Position numbers and translations under genes: made by a program. The notes beneath the pieces were generated by a model. It was not told the origin of the DNA. It did no database searches and was given only the letters and a program-made list of their open reading frames with translations. 64,000 nucleotides of DNA from Lysobacter enzymogenes. Its GTDB lineage: Bacteria; Pseudomonadota; Gammaproteobacteria; Xanthomonadales; Xanthomonadaceae. This document shows, piece after piece, positions 20,163 to 28,689 of this stretch. Numbering within the stretch: position 1 is the first letter of the stretch; every line of letters starts with the position of its first letter. Where the stretch lies: the NCBI RefSeq assembly GCF_900106525.1, contig NZ_FNOG01000002.1:779731-843730 (forward strand). The letters are read 5' to 3'.

Positions 20163-20405
20163 TTACTTCTGCGCGTAACGCTTGCGGAACTTGTCGACGC
20201 GGCCGCTGGTGTCCATGATCTTGTGCTTGCCCGTATAGAACGGGTGCGAAGCCGACGAGATGTCGACCTTGATCAGCGGATACTCGGCGCCGTCGAGCTT
20301 GACCGTTTCTTTGCTCGACAGGGTCGAACGGGTCAGGATCTGGAAATCGGTGGTGACGTCCTGGAACACGACGTCGCGGTATTCGGGATGGATGCCTGCC
20401 TTCAT
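20163..20405 (-). CDS. rpmE2: 50S ribosomal protein L31 type B
   Basis: An 80-residue protein beginning [14 protein letters not shown] and containing [23 protein letters not shown], the L31 core. The zinc-binding Cys residues of the type A form are missing, so this is the zinc-independent type B paralogue, in many bacteria induced by zinc limitation through Zur. I see no clear Zur box upstream. Confidence 0.95.
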   Translation of the reverse strand: MKAGIHPEYRDVVFQDVTTDFQILTRSTLSSKETVKLDGAEYPLIKVDISSASHPFYTGKHKIMDTSGRVDKFRKRYAQK

Positions 20406-20440
20406 GGCACTCAACCTTAAGGTGTGCGGGAAAGTCGGGC

Positions 20441-20470
20441 AGTATAGACACCTGATAGCGGTTCGCGCAA
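20441..20470 (-). promoter_or_regulatory. putative rpmE2 promoter
   Basis: Minus strand: TTGCGC (20465-20470), an 18-bp spacer, then TATACT (20441-20446), 36 bp before the rpmE2 ATG. It is the only AT-rich patch in the region. Confidence 0.5.
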
Positions 20471-20629
20471 GTCCATGCGGGGCAAAGAAATTCATCGCAG
20501 GGGCTACTGAGAACCCTCCCCCGCCCCGATCGGACCAAATCAGGCCCTGACCGAGCCCGGTCGAGCCGATGGACGCGCCCCGCCGCCCAACCCGAGGCCC
20601 GATCCGGGCCCCGAGCGAACCGCTCCGAC

Positions 20630-21565
20630 TCAACCCGCGGCCAGCGCCGCCGCGATCAAGCGCTCGAACCGGGCCTGGTCGTACTTCATCAAAATCGCCG
20701 CCTTGTCTGCCCGCCCTTCCTGCCGGCGCCAGTCGACGATGGTGGCGCCGCGGCTGTGGGTGCCTTCCAGTTCGATCGACACCGGCCGTTCCTGCACGTC
20801 CAGCGCGCCGTCGGGCTCGAGCGCGAACGCCATCGCCAGCGCATCGGCGGCATGCCATTCGTCGCCGCGGCGGTCGATCGACCACAAGCGGGTCTTCTCG
20901 GAAATGCGCTCGTAGAAACGGCCGCGCTCGGAACCGGCGGCGAGCCAGCCGACCACGCGATCGTGGTGCAGGCCGTGCGCGATCACCGCTTCCCAATCGG
21001 CCAGGTCGAGGCGCTCGAACGCTTCGAACACGATGTGCGCGGCTTCCGGATCGAAATAGATGTTGAACTCGGCGGCCGGAGTGATGTTGCCCTGACAGGT
21101 CACCGCGCCGCCCATCACCACCAAACGCGCGATGCGCTGCGGCAGTGTCGGGTCGAGCTTGAGCGCGAGCGCGACGTTGGTCAGCGGGCCCAGCGCGACC
21201 AGCAGCAGCTTGCCGGCGTGCTCGTGCGAGAGGCGGATGATCGCCAGCGCGGCGTGTTCGGCCTCGACCTGGCGCTTGGCGGCTTCGTAGCCGACATCGC
21301 CGAAACCGTCCTGGCCGTGCACGTAGCCGGCGTCGGGCGAGGGATGCAGCAGCGGCGCGTCGGCGCCGGCGAACACCGGGATGTCCTGGCCGGCCACTTC
21401 GCACAGCTTGAGCGCGTTGGACACGGTGTGCTTGAGGCCGACGTTGCCGGCGGCGATGGTCAGGCCGACGATTTCGTGGCGCGGGTCGTTGAACGCCATC
21501 AACAACGCCAGGGCGTCGTCCACGCCGGGATCGGTGTCGATGAGCAAGGGAATGCGATCGGTCAT
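20630..21565 (-). CDS. inosine-uridine preferring nucleoside hydrolase
   Basis: A 311-residue enzyme of the IunH/RihA family. The diagnostic Asp cluster [15 protein letters not shown] near the N-terminus binds Ca2+ and activates water. [10 protein letters not shown] and the [25 protein letters not shown] region (about 150-175) give the remaining substrate ligands. It hydrolyses ribonucleosides to base and ribose in the cytoplasm. The start at [14 protein letters not shown] is chosen from family alignment; this ATG overlaps the DUF4166 stop codon (ATGA). Confidence 0.93.
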   Translation of the reverse strand: MTDRIPLLIDTDPGVDDALALLMAFNDPRHEIVGLTIAAGNVGLKHTVSNALKLCEVAGQDIPVFAGADAPLLHPSPDAGYVHGQDGFGDVGYEAAKRQVEAEHAALAIIRLSHEHAGKLLLVALGPLTNVALALKLDPTLPQRIARLVVMGGAVTCQGNITPAAEFNIYFDPEAAHIVFEAFERLDLADWEAVIAHGLHHDRVVGWLAAGSERGRFYERISEKTRLWSIDRRGDEWHAADALAMAFALEPDGALDVQERPVSIELEGTHSRGATIVDWRRQEGRADKAAILMKYDQARFERLIAAALAAG

Positions 21566-22209
21566 GAAGTCACTCGTTGTGCGGAACAATGCGCAGCGAC
21601 ATTCGCCGCGCCGGCCGGAGCGGCCGTGGAGGCCGTAACGGCCGGGACAGCGTGCAGTGCGCCCTCATAGCGCAGCAGTTCGCCGAAGGGAAACCAGGAA
21701 AACGACACGGCGAAGCGATAGCGCTCTTCGCCGTCGATGCGCTCGATGCGCTTGTAGGCATCGGTACGCGGGAAAAGAAAACGCGGCAGCGGCAGGCCGC
21801 GCGCGCTCAGGCCGAGCAGGCGCCAGCGCCAGCCGCCGTCGCCCAGATCCACGCTCAGGCGCATGCGCACCGGGCCGGTGGCTTCGAGCCAATGGCCGTC
21901 GGGAAACCGGCCGACGGGCTGGAACACCGAACGCAGTTCGCTGCCGTCGTCGAAGCGGCGCAGCCACAGCATGCGTTCGGGTTCGTGGACGATGTCGACG
22001 CGGAATCCGCGGCGCGCGCGGTCGGTGGGAATGCCCAGGCGGCGCGCGAGGCGGCGGCCGAGGACGCCGGCGGGGCCGGTGCCGGTGCGCAGGTCGATCT
22101 CGCCGGCCAGGGCGCCGCCGTCGCGGTGCAGCGCCTGCAGCAAGGGGTGCAGACGCTCGAACGCCGGGCCGAACCAGTGGGTCGCCGCGTTGTGGGGAAG
22201 TCCCGGCAT
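21562..22209 (-). CDS. DUF4166 domain protein
   Basis: A 215-residue protein with the DUF4166 layout: [12 protein letters not shown] at the N-terminus, a beta-rich middle ([21 protein letters not shown]) and [16 protein letters not shown] near the C-terminus. The function is unknown; the domain occurs in xanthomonads and actinobacteria, often with oxidoreductases. It is translationally coupled to the nucleoside hydrolase. The last 25 residues are Ala-rich. Confidence 0.75.
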   Translation of the reverse strand: MPGLPHNAATHWFGPAFERLHPLLQALHRDGGALAGEIDLRTGTGPAGVLGRRLARRLGIPTDRARRGFRVDIVHEPERMLWLRRFDDGSELRSVFQPVGRFPDGHWLEATGPVRMRLSVDLGDGGWRWRLLGLSARGLPLPRFLFPRTDAYKRIERIDGEERYRFAVSFSWFPFGELLRYEGALHAVPAVTASTAAPAGAANVAAHCSAQRVTS

Positions 22210-22376
22210 CCGGGGCTGTATCTCCAGCGGGCGGGACACTATATGCCAAAAAAAACGCGCTTGTGGGGCCTGCCGGCGCGGCGGGCGCGGCGAACCGGCC
22301 GATCCGGCAAGGCCGCCGGCGCGGGCGCGTGACCGGCGGCTGCGTCGCCGCCGAGCGCCCGCGGCCGCGCGGCGGC

Positions 22377-23531
22377 TCAGGCGGTTTCCGCCTCGGCCAC
22401 CGTTTCCGGATCGCTCGCCGTCGGGTAATCGGTGTAGCCCTGCTGGGCGCCGCCGAAATAAGTCGCGCGGTCGCCGTCCGCCAGCGCCAGGCCACGACGC
22501 AGCCGATGCGGCAGATCGGGGTTGGCGATGAACGGCCGGCCGAAACCGATCAGGTCGGCCCAGCCCGCCTGCAACGCCGCTTCGGCACGTTGCGCGGTGT
22601 AGCCGCCGACATAAATCAAGCTGCCGCGAAAACGCGCGCGCAGATCGCGACGGAACGCGTCCGACAACGGCGGGCGTTGGCCGGTGTCGTCTTCGCACAC
22701 ATGCAGATACGCCAGATCCAGCGCGTCCATGCGCGCGGCCAACGCCAGCGCGTCGGATTCGGCCGCCGCGTCGGCGTCCGCGCGCCACGGCGCGAAGCGC
22801 AAACCGACGCGGTGCGCGCCGACCGCTGCGGCCACCGCCTGCGCCGCCTCGAAGACGAAGCGCAGGCGCGCGTCGAGCGATCCCCCGTAACCGTCGTCGC
22901 GCAGGTTGCTGGCCGGGTCGAGAAATTGCTGGATCAGATAGCCGTGCGCGCCGTGCAGTTCGACGCCATCGAAACCGGCGTCGATGGCGTTGCGTGCGGC
23001 GCGCGCGTAGTCGGCGACGATGTCGGCGATGTCTTGCGCGCTCAGCGCGCGCGGGATCGAGGCGGCGACCAGTTCGCCGTCGCGGCTGGGCGCTCCGCGT
23101 CCGTGCGGATCGATGTACACCTTGGCCGAAGCCGCCTGCAGCGCCGACGGCGCCACCGGCGCGGCGCCGCCGGGCTGCAACGAGGCGTGCGACATGCGGC
23201 CGGCATGCCAGAGCTGGGCGAACATGCGTCCGCCCGCGGCGTGCACCGCATCGGTCACGCCGCGCCAGGCGGCGATCTGGGCCGCGCTGTGCAGGCCCGG
23301 CGCCCAGGCGTAGCCCTGCCCTTGCCGGCTGATCTGCGAGCTTTCGCCGACGATCAACCCGGCCGAAGCGCGCTGGCGGTAGTACTGCGCCATCAGCGCG
23401 GTGGCGGTGTCGCCCGCGCCGGCGCGCGCGCGGCTCATCGGCGCCATGACGATGCGGTTGGGCAGGTCCAGCGCGCCCAGCCGATGGGGCGAGAACAATA
23501 CGGAATCCGATTCAGCGCGCACGGGCGTCAT
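22377..23531 (-). CDS. Old Yellow Enzyme-family NADH:flavin oxidoreductase
   Basis: A 384-residue FMN-binding TIM barrel, N-ethylmaleimide reductase-like. Seen: NRIVMAPMSRARAG, AQLWHAGRMSH, DGVELHGAHGYLIQQFLDPASNLRDDGYGGS with the paired His/Gly substrate site (HGAHGYL), and the C-terminal GWADLIGFGRPFIANPDLP. It reduces activated C=C bonds of enones or nitro compounds using NAD(P)H. It is the last housekeeping-type gene before the NRPS cluster and is transcribed away from it. Confidence 0.92.
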   Translation of the reverse strand: MTPVRAESDSVLFSPHRLGALDLPNRIVMAPMSRARAGAGDTATALMAQYYRQRASAGLIVGESSQISRQGQGYAWAPGLHSAAQIAAWRGVTDAVHAAGGRMFAQLWHAGRMSHASLQPGGAAPVAPSALQAASAKVYIDPHGRGAPSRDGELVAASIPRALSAQDIADIVADYARAARNAIDAGFDGVELHGAHGYLIQQFLDPASNLRDDGYGGSLDARLRFVFEAAQAVAAAVGAHRVGLRFAPWRADADAAAESDALALAARMDALDLAYLHVCEDDTGQRPPLSDAFRRDLRARFRGSLIYVGGYTAQRAEAALQAGWADLIGFGRPFIANPDLPHRLRRGLALADGDRATYFGGAQQGYTDYPTASDPETVAEAETA

Positions 23532-23841
23532 CCAGACTGGTGGAGCGGACAGGTCTAAAAAACAATTCGAAAAACAGGGCGAAAACCCGCCACGGCGAGC
23601 CGATCCGGCGCCGGTTCGCGCACGCCCGCGGGCCGGGCGCAGCGCAATTGTGCGTGCGCTCGCTGCCGGCGCGACGCCGGCGGTTTACTATTCGCGAACC
23701 GCGCGCATGCGCGCGCGTGGCGACACCTGCGTCGGATCGAGCCGAACGCTGCGAGCGCCGTCGCGCCCCCGCATCCGCCCGCCGGCGCGACCCGCCGCCG
23801 ATGCGGCCGCAGCGCGCCATCACCGATCGTTGGGAGGCTTC
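23532..23841. promoter_or_regulatory. divergent region at the left border of the NRPS cluster
   Basis: A 310-bp gap between the minus-strand oxidoreductase and the plus-strand thioesterase. It holds a hairpin GCCGGC-GCGAC-GCCGGC (23665-23681) directly before TACTAT (23686-23691), a possible -10 for the thioesterase, and a GCGCGCATGCGCGC palindrome near 23701. No gene. Confidence 0.4.
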
Positions 23842-24615
23842 TTGAGCGCAAACAAATGGTTCGTCCGTCCGCAGCCGCGACCGTCCGCGGCGCTGCGCCT
23901 GATCTGCCTGCCGTATGCCGGCGGTTCCGCCGCGACCTACGTGCCCTGGGCCGCGCAGTTGCCGGCCGACGTCGAACTGATCGCGGTGCAGCCGCCGGGA
24001 CGCGCCTCGCGCATCGGCGAGCGGCCGCATGCGGAGATGAACGCGCTGGTCGCCGATCTCGCCGCGGTCTTCCATGAAGTGTCCGACAAGCCCTACGTCC
24101 TGTTCGGCCACAGCCTCGGCAGCCGGGTGGCGTTCGAATTCACCCGCCAATGCCCGGGCTTCGGCCTGCCGCAGCCGCGGCTGTTGATCGGCTCGGGCAG
24201 CCGAGCGCCGCATTTCCCGTCCGTGCGCGAGTCCGTCCACGACCTGCCGGAAGCGGCCTTCGTCGACAAGCTGCGCGAGCTCAACGGCACCCCGGAAGAG
24301 GTGTTGAACAACCGCGAGCTGATCCAGTTCCTGATCCCGTTGCTGCGCGCCGACTTCAAGATCGCCGACGTGTACCGCGCCGCGCCCGCGCCGCTGCCCT
24401 GCCCGCTGGTGGTGCTGGCCGGCACCGAGGACTGGGAAGTCACCCGCGAGGCGGTGGAAGGCTGGCGCGAATTGAGCGAGAACGGCTGCGACATCCACTG
24501 GATTCCCGGCGGCCATTTCTTCGTCGAGCACAACCGCGCGCTGGTGCTGGAGAAGGTCAACGCGGCGGTCGCGCGGGTCGCGCAGGCCGTGCGCTTCGAA
24601 CGCGTGGTCGCCTGA
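23842..24615 (+). CDS. type II thioesterase of the NRPS cluster
   Basis: A 257-residue alpha/beta hydrolase. It has the nucleophile elbow GHSLGS (about residue 92), the acid in LAGTEDWE (about 196) and the His in GGHFFVEHN (about 225), plus LPYAGGSAATY near the start, all typical of stand-alone GrsT/RifR-type thioesterases. These free mis-primed carrier proteins, and sometimes release product. TTG at 23842 is chosen as start: GGGAGG lies 4 bp upstream, and the longer ORF upstream is low-complexity Arg/Ala. It is the only plus-strand gene of the cluster. Confidence 0.88.
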   Translation: MSANKWFVRPQPRPSAALRLICLPYAGGSAATYVPWAAQLPADVELIAVQPPGRASRIGERPHAEMNALVADLAAVFHEVSDKPYVLFGHSLGSRVAFEFTRQCPGFGLPQPRLLIGSGSRAPHFPSVRESVHDLPEAAFVDKLRELNGTPEEVLNNRELIQFLIPLLRADFKIADVYRAAPAPLPCPLVVLAGTEDWEVTREAVEGWRELSENGCDIHWIPGGHFFVEHNRALVLEKVNAAVARVAQAVRFERVVA

Positions 24616-24718
24616 CGCGCGAGCGCGCGCAGCGACCCGCCGCCGGCGCCGTGCGCGCGTCGGCGGCGATCCGCGAACCGAACCGGGCAGCGTCATCCGC
24701 GCGCCGTCCCGATACGCG

Positions 24719-25507
24719 TCAGTGCACGAAGAACGCGGTGCGCGCCACGCCCGCGTTGTTGGTCGGCCCGGCCCAGGCGCGCACTTCCACTTCGTAGATG
24801 CCCGGCCCCTGGGTCTTGATCTGGGTGGCGAATTTTCCGCTGGCCGCATCGAACGCCAGCTTCTGCACCGGCTGCGGCTTGCCGTTGATCGACACGCTGG
24901 CCTCCACTTCGGTGTCGCCGACCTTCCACGGGCCGTTTTCCGACAGCCCGCAGCCGCACATCATCGTCACCGCGGCCTGCAGCGGCACGCTCGAATTCTT
25001 GTCCGACCACTGATACGCGGCAGGTTGCACCAGGTCGACGATCAGCCCCGGCAGTTCCAGCAGCCAGCCGTCGCCGGCGGTGACGTGGCGACCGGGCAGC
25101 ACCCACTGCGTGCTGACGACCGTGGTCGCGGCCTGCGGCTGGCTCAGCGGGCCGGTGACGGTGGCGGTGACGCGGCGCGCGGACTTGAGATCCAGCGAGG
25201 CCTTGAACACCGCCGAATCGCCGCTGGCGAGCCGCCCGTCGCCATTGACGCCGCCCTTGAGGATGCGCTCGGTGTCGCCGGTGGTGCCCTGGGTCAGGCC
25301 GCGCGCCAGCACTTCGCCGGTGTCGGCGTCGGTCAGCGTCACCGATGCCGACGCGGTGTAGCCGCCGATGAACTTGGCGCCGCGCGCCAGCACCCGCACG
25401 TCGATGTCGGTGCGTTCGGCCCAGGCCGGCGCGCACGCGCCCAGCGCCAGTGCGAGCGCGCAGACCGCGCGCGGGAGCCGGCCCGGGGCCGCGAGTTTGA
25501 TTGCCAT
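24719..25507 (-). CDS. secreted protein of unknown function at the end of the NRPS operon
   Basis: A 262-residue protein with a signal peptide (ALALALGACAPAWA, cleavage near residue 31). The Cys in LGACAP could be a lipobox, but +2 and spacing fit a plain signal peptidase I site better. The mature part is all-beta in character: an Ala/Thr/Val-rich repeat with a dockerin- or EF-hand-like loop (GVNGDGRLASGDSA, about 90-103) and an unusual MMCGCGLSENGPW segment (about 182-194). The C-terminal part (VQKLAFDAASGKFATQIKT and YEVEVRAWAG) resembles an Ig-like fold. It may bind product or metal outside the cytoplasm; that is speculation. GGAG lies 10 bp before the ATG. It is the last minus-strand gene of the cluster. 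Confidence 0.75.
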   Translation of the reverse strand: MAIKLAAPGRLPRAVCALALALGACAPAWAERTDIDVRVLARGAKFIGGYTASASVTLTDADTGEVLARGLTQGTTGDTERILKGGVNGDGRLASGDSAVFKASLDLKSARRVTATVTGPLSQPQAATTVVSTQWVLPGRHVTAGDGWLLELPGLIVDLVQPAAYQWSDKNSSVPLQAAVTMMCGCGLSENGPWKVGDTEVEASVSINGKPQPVQKLAFDAASGKFATQIKTQGPGIYEVEVRAWAGPTNNAGVARTAFFVH

Positions 25508-25561
25508 CCAGATGCACTCCTCTACCGATTGCCTTGTCGCCGATGATGGAACCGCGCCGCC

Positions 25562-26917
25562 TCAGCGCGCGGCTTCGAACACGATGCGTTCTTCCGCGCC
25601 GCGCGCGGAGTTGATCACGCCGTCGTACTCCTTGCCCTTCTCCGGCATCATCCGGATCCACGAGCCGCCGAAGCGTTCGCCGAACTGGAACACGCCCCAG
25701 ACGAAGTTGAACACGTCGCGCGACTGGCCCGAGTGGCCGTAGAACTTCTTCGATTCGCAATAGGCCTGGGCGATCCACAGCTCGGGCTGGCGCAGGTTGG
25801 CGATGATCTCGCGCCAGTCGTGGTCGGACACGAAGCGGCCGACGTGCACGTCCATGCCCTGCATGCCGTTGCACTGCTTGACCACGTAGGCGTCCTTGTT
25901 CTCGAGCAGTTCGTCGCGCACCGCCTGCGAGAACAGCGGCCCGCCGAGGATGAAGGTCTTGGGCACGTAGCGCCGCACCAGCGCGGCTTCGTGCTCGGAC
26001 AGCAGCCCGTGCTGGGCGGCGTGGTGCAGCAGCGCCATGTGGCGCTTGTCCGACAGCAGTTCGTAGGTGGGAAAGTCCGGGCAGGCGATCTTGCCGGCGA
26101 AGATGCTGCGCAGCAGCTCCAGCGGCGGGCCCGATTCCTTGCTCAGGTCGCCGAAGGTCGCCAGGTGCACGCGGCGGCCGCGATGGAAGGTGCCTTCGTG
26201 GGTCACCTCCAGTTCGTCGAACGAGGCGTAGAAGCCGATATCGCAGTCGATCGCCGACTCGCGCACCGCCGCGGCGATGTACTGCTGCAGGAAGCTGCCG
26301 TACACGCCGGCATCGAAGCCCGCGCGCACCTTGACCAGGATGTGGACCCGGGCGCCGCGCGCGACCTTGGCCGCCGATTCGATCAGGAACTTGAAGAACG
26401 TCACCGGCGTGTTGCGGCAGGTCACCGCGTTGCGGTCGAAGAACTCGCGGTAGCCGTCGAACTGGCGGAAGGCTTCGTCCATCCACTGGATCTGCCAGCC
26501 GCCGATGGCGGTGCCGACGTTGACCTCGACCAGCTTGAGCCCGTCGTCGGTGAGGATCGCGTCGGTGCGGAAGCAGATGTCGGTGAATTCCACGCCGTTG
26601 AAGAAGAACGAGCAGCGCACCGGGTCCATGTTCATGGCCGCGGCCATCTTCATCGGGTCCTCGGAAAACACCGCGCGCACCGCCTTGTAGGTCATGCGCA
26701 GGATGTTGGCGTTCATCTCCTGCATGCTCGCCACCAGCTCGGGCGAGACGAAGAACGGCCAGGAGTTGATCGGGTATTCGTAGTTGCGCATGAAATCCGT
26801 CGTGGCCATGTCGCGGAACGGGATGCGCTCCAGCAAGCCCTTGGCCTGGACGTAGTGATGGAACTCGCCGTTGAGCAGCGAGATATCGTTGCCGTTCTTC
26901 TCGATGACGTCGGTCAT
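25562..26917 (-). CDS. ATP-grasp-like ligase (glutathionylspermidine synthase-type)
   Basis: A 451-residue soluble protein. The segment FRTDAILTDDGLKLVEVNVGTAIGGWQ (about 135-160) and the late YVVKQCNGMQGMDVHVGRFVSDHDWREII (about 345-375) match the acidic metal/ATP-binding and Lys/Gly-loop blocks of circularly permuted ATP-grasp ligases, which form amide bonds through an acyl phosphate. The exact substrate is not deducible. Its ATG overlaps the exporter stop codon by 4 bp (ATGA), so it belongs to the export/maturation gene block. It may attach an amino acid or amine to the peptide product. Confidence in the fold is moderate, in the reaction low. Confidence 0.7.
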   Translation of the reverse strand: MTDVIEKNGNDISLLNGEFHHYVQAKGLLERIPFRDMATTDFMRNYEYPINSWPFFVSPELVASMQEMNANILRMTYKAVRAVFSEDPMKMAAAMNMDPVRCSFFFNGVEFTDICFRTDAILTDDGLKLVEVNVGTAIGGWQIQWMDEAFRQFDGYREFFDRNAVTCRNTPVTFFKFLIESAAKVARGARVHILVKVRAGFDAGVYGSFLQQYIAAAVRESAIDCDIGFYASFDELEVTHEGTFHRGRRVHLATFGDLSKESGPPLELLRSIFAGKIACPDFPTYELLSDKRHMALLHHAAQHGLLSEHEAALVRRYVPKTFILGGPLFSQAVRDELLENKDAYVVKQCNGMQGMDVHVGRFVSDHDWREIIANLRQPELWIAQAYCESKKFYGHSGQSRDVFNFVWGVFQFGERFGGSWIRMMPEKGKEYDGVINSARGAEERIVFEAAR

Positions 26918-28689
26918 GGCTCTTGATCCGCGATGGCGAAGGCCTCCTGCGCGGCCGCAGGACGCCCGAGGGATTGGGGAATGACGGCGGCCGCAAGCGC
27001 GACGCTTTCGGCGGCGAGGGCGAGACGCGGGCGGTCGATGGTTTCGCGCACCCGGCCCTGCTCCATGTAGATCAAGCGGTCGGCCTCGTCGAAGAAGCGG
27101 TCGTCGTGGCTGATCACGATCACCGCCTTGCCGCGCGCCTTGAGCTCGTGGACGATGCGGCGGTAGAACACTTCCTTGAACGAGGGGTCCTGGTCGGCCG
27201 CCCATTCGTCGAACAGGTACAGATCCTTGTCTTCCAGCAGCGCCGCCAGCAGCGCCAGACGCTTGCGCTGGCCGTCCGACAGCGCCGTGGTCGAGAACCG
27301 GCGCTGCTCGATCGCCAGCTTGTCCTCGAGCTTGAGCAGGGCCATGTACTCCTTGATCCGCGCCTCCTCCTCGGGCTTGCGCTCGCACAGCAGGCGGTCG
27401 AACAAGTAGTAGTCGGAATAGATCGCGCAGATCCGCTGGCGGTAAGCGGCGAAGTTGTCCGCGTCCAGGCGCTGCTCGCCGAACAGGATTTCGCCTTCGC
27501 TGGCCGAGTAATGCAGGGTCAGCAGCTTGCTCAAGGTCGACTTGCCCGAACCGTTGCCGCCGACGATGAAGGTCACCTCGCCGCGGCGGATGTCCAGGTC
27601 GATCGGGCCGATCTGGAAGCCGGCCTCGTCCTTCGAGCCGCGATGCTGGTAACGCAGGCCGCGCACGCGCAGTTCGTCCCAGGCCGGGACGTCGGCGCTT
27701 TTCGCCGCCGGATACGACTCGGCGGGAATGCTGCGCATGATGCTGTTGACCTTGTTGAGCGAGATCTTGGCCATGACCACCGACGGCACGGTGTTGATGA
27801 CCAGAGCGATGGGCGTGGTGATGTAGAGCATGGCCATCACCACCCCGGTCAGCTCCGACGGGGTGATGGCGTGGTAGTTGATGAACACATAGGCGATCAC
27901 GCCGATCACGAAGAAGCTGATCATGTCGCCGTAGTTGGCGGCCAGGCGTATCACGGTGTTGCCGGCCTTGTCGGCCTCCAGCACCGCGTACTCGTTCTCC
28001 ATCAGCACGTCCTGGAAGTAACGTTCGCGCTTGTCGGCGTCGAGCTTGAGCTCCTTGGCGCCGGCGATCAGGCCCTGGATCGCCTCCTGCAGCGAGTCGA
28101 TGCGCTGGCGCGAGCGCTGGAAGTAGCGGTTGGCGATGAACACCGGGATCTGGTAGGTGACCACGCCGAAAGCGATGGCCTGGAGCACGAACACAAACAC
28201 CGAGAAGTTCAGGTAGGCCATGAAGCCGAGCATGCCGACGATGGTCACCGCGCTGATCAGCAGGTCCGGCAGCGCGCGCGCGCCGAACACGATGCGGCCG
28301 ACGTCGGTGGTGATGGTGGCGATCAGCTTGGACGAGCCGATCCGCTCCAGGTCGGCGATCGGCGCGCGCGCGATCTGCTGGTACAAGGTCTTGCGCAGCT
28401 CGGTGGTGACGTCCATCGCCACCCGCATCAGGCTGACCTGCGAGATCGAACGCGTCACCAGCACGAACGCGCAGATCGCGAAGAACACCAGCGCCAGCTT
28501 GTACTGATAGACCTCGAAGCCCAGGAACACCGCGCTGTCGCCGCCGCTGGCCGCGCCGCCCGAGCCGTTGATGCCGGCCTGGACCAGCGGGATCAGCAGC
28601 GAGTAACAGATGCCCGACAGCGCGCCGAGCACGATCGACAGAAAGATGCGGTTGGGCGCGCGCTGGATGAACAGATCGAACAGTTTCAC
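26914..28689 (-). CDS. cyclic-peptide/siderophore-type ABC exporter (PvdE/SyrD family)
   Basis: A 591-residue half-transporter with six N-terminal transmembrane helices (about 10-300) fused to a nucleotide-binding domain. Walker A is GGNGSGKST (about 378-386), the signature is LSDGQRKRLALLAALLED (about 466) and Walker B runs into FDEWAADQDP, a wording characteristic of the cyclic-peptide exporter family. A ~45-residue Ala-rich C-terminal extension follows. The start is GTG at 28689, overlapping the acylase stop codon (GTGA). In pyoverdine producers the homologue PvdE moves the acylated precursor into the periplasm, where an acylase matures it. The adjacent acylase gene here implies the same division of labour. 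Confidence 0.9.
   Translation of the reverse strand: MKLFDLFIQRAPNRIFLSIVLGALSGICYSLLIPLVQAGINGSGGAASGGDSAVFLGFEVYQYKLALVFFAICAFVLVTRSISQVSLMRVAMDVTTELRKTLYQQIARAPIADLERIGSSKLIATITTDVGRIVFGARALPDLLISAVTIVGMLGFMAYLNFSVFVFVLQAIAFGVVTYQIPVFIANRYFQRSRQRIDSLQEAIQGLIAGAKELKLDADKRERYFQDVLMENEYAVLEADKAGNTVIRLAANYGDMISFFVIGVIAYVFINYHAITPSELTGVVMAMLYITTPIALVINTVPSVVMAKISLNKVNSIMRSIPAESYPAAKSADVPAWDELRVRGLRYQHRGSKDEAGFQIGPIDLDIRRGEVTFIVGGNGSGKSTLSKLLTLHYSASEGEILFGEQRLDADNFAAYRQRICAIYSDYYLFDRLLCERKPEEEARIKEYMALLKLEDKLAIEQRRFSTTALSDGQRKRLALLAALLEDKDLYLFDEWAADQDPSFKEVFYRRIVHELKARGKAVIVISHDDRFFDEADRLIYMEQGRVRETIDRPRLALAAESVALAAAVIPQSLGRPAAAQEAFAIADQEP

Noticed and set aside
23401..23841. N-terminal extension of the thioesterase from an upstream in-frame ATG
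   Set aside because: The extension is Arg/Ala-rich, overlaps the divergent oxidoreductase gene and lacks a ribosome-binding site. TTG at 23842 follows GGGAGG.
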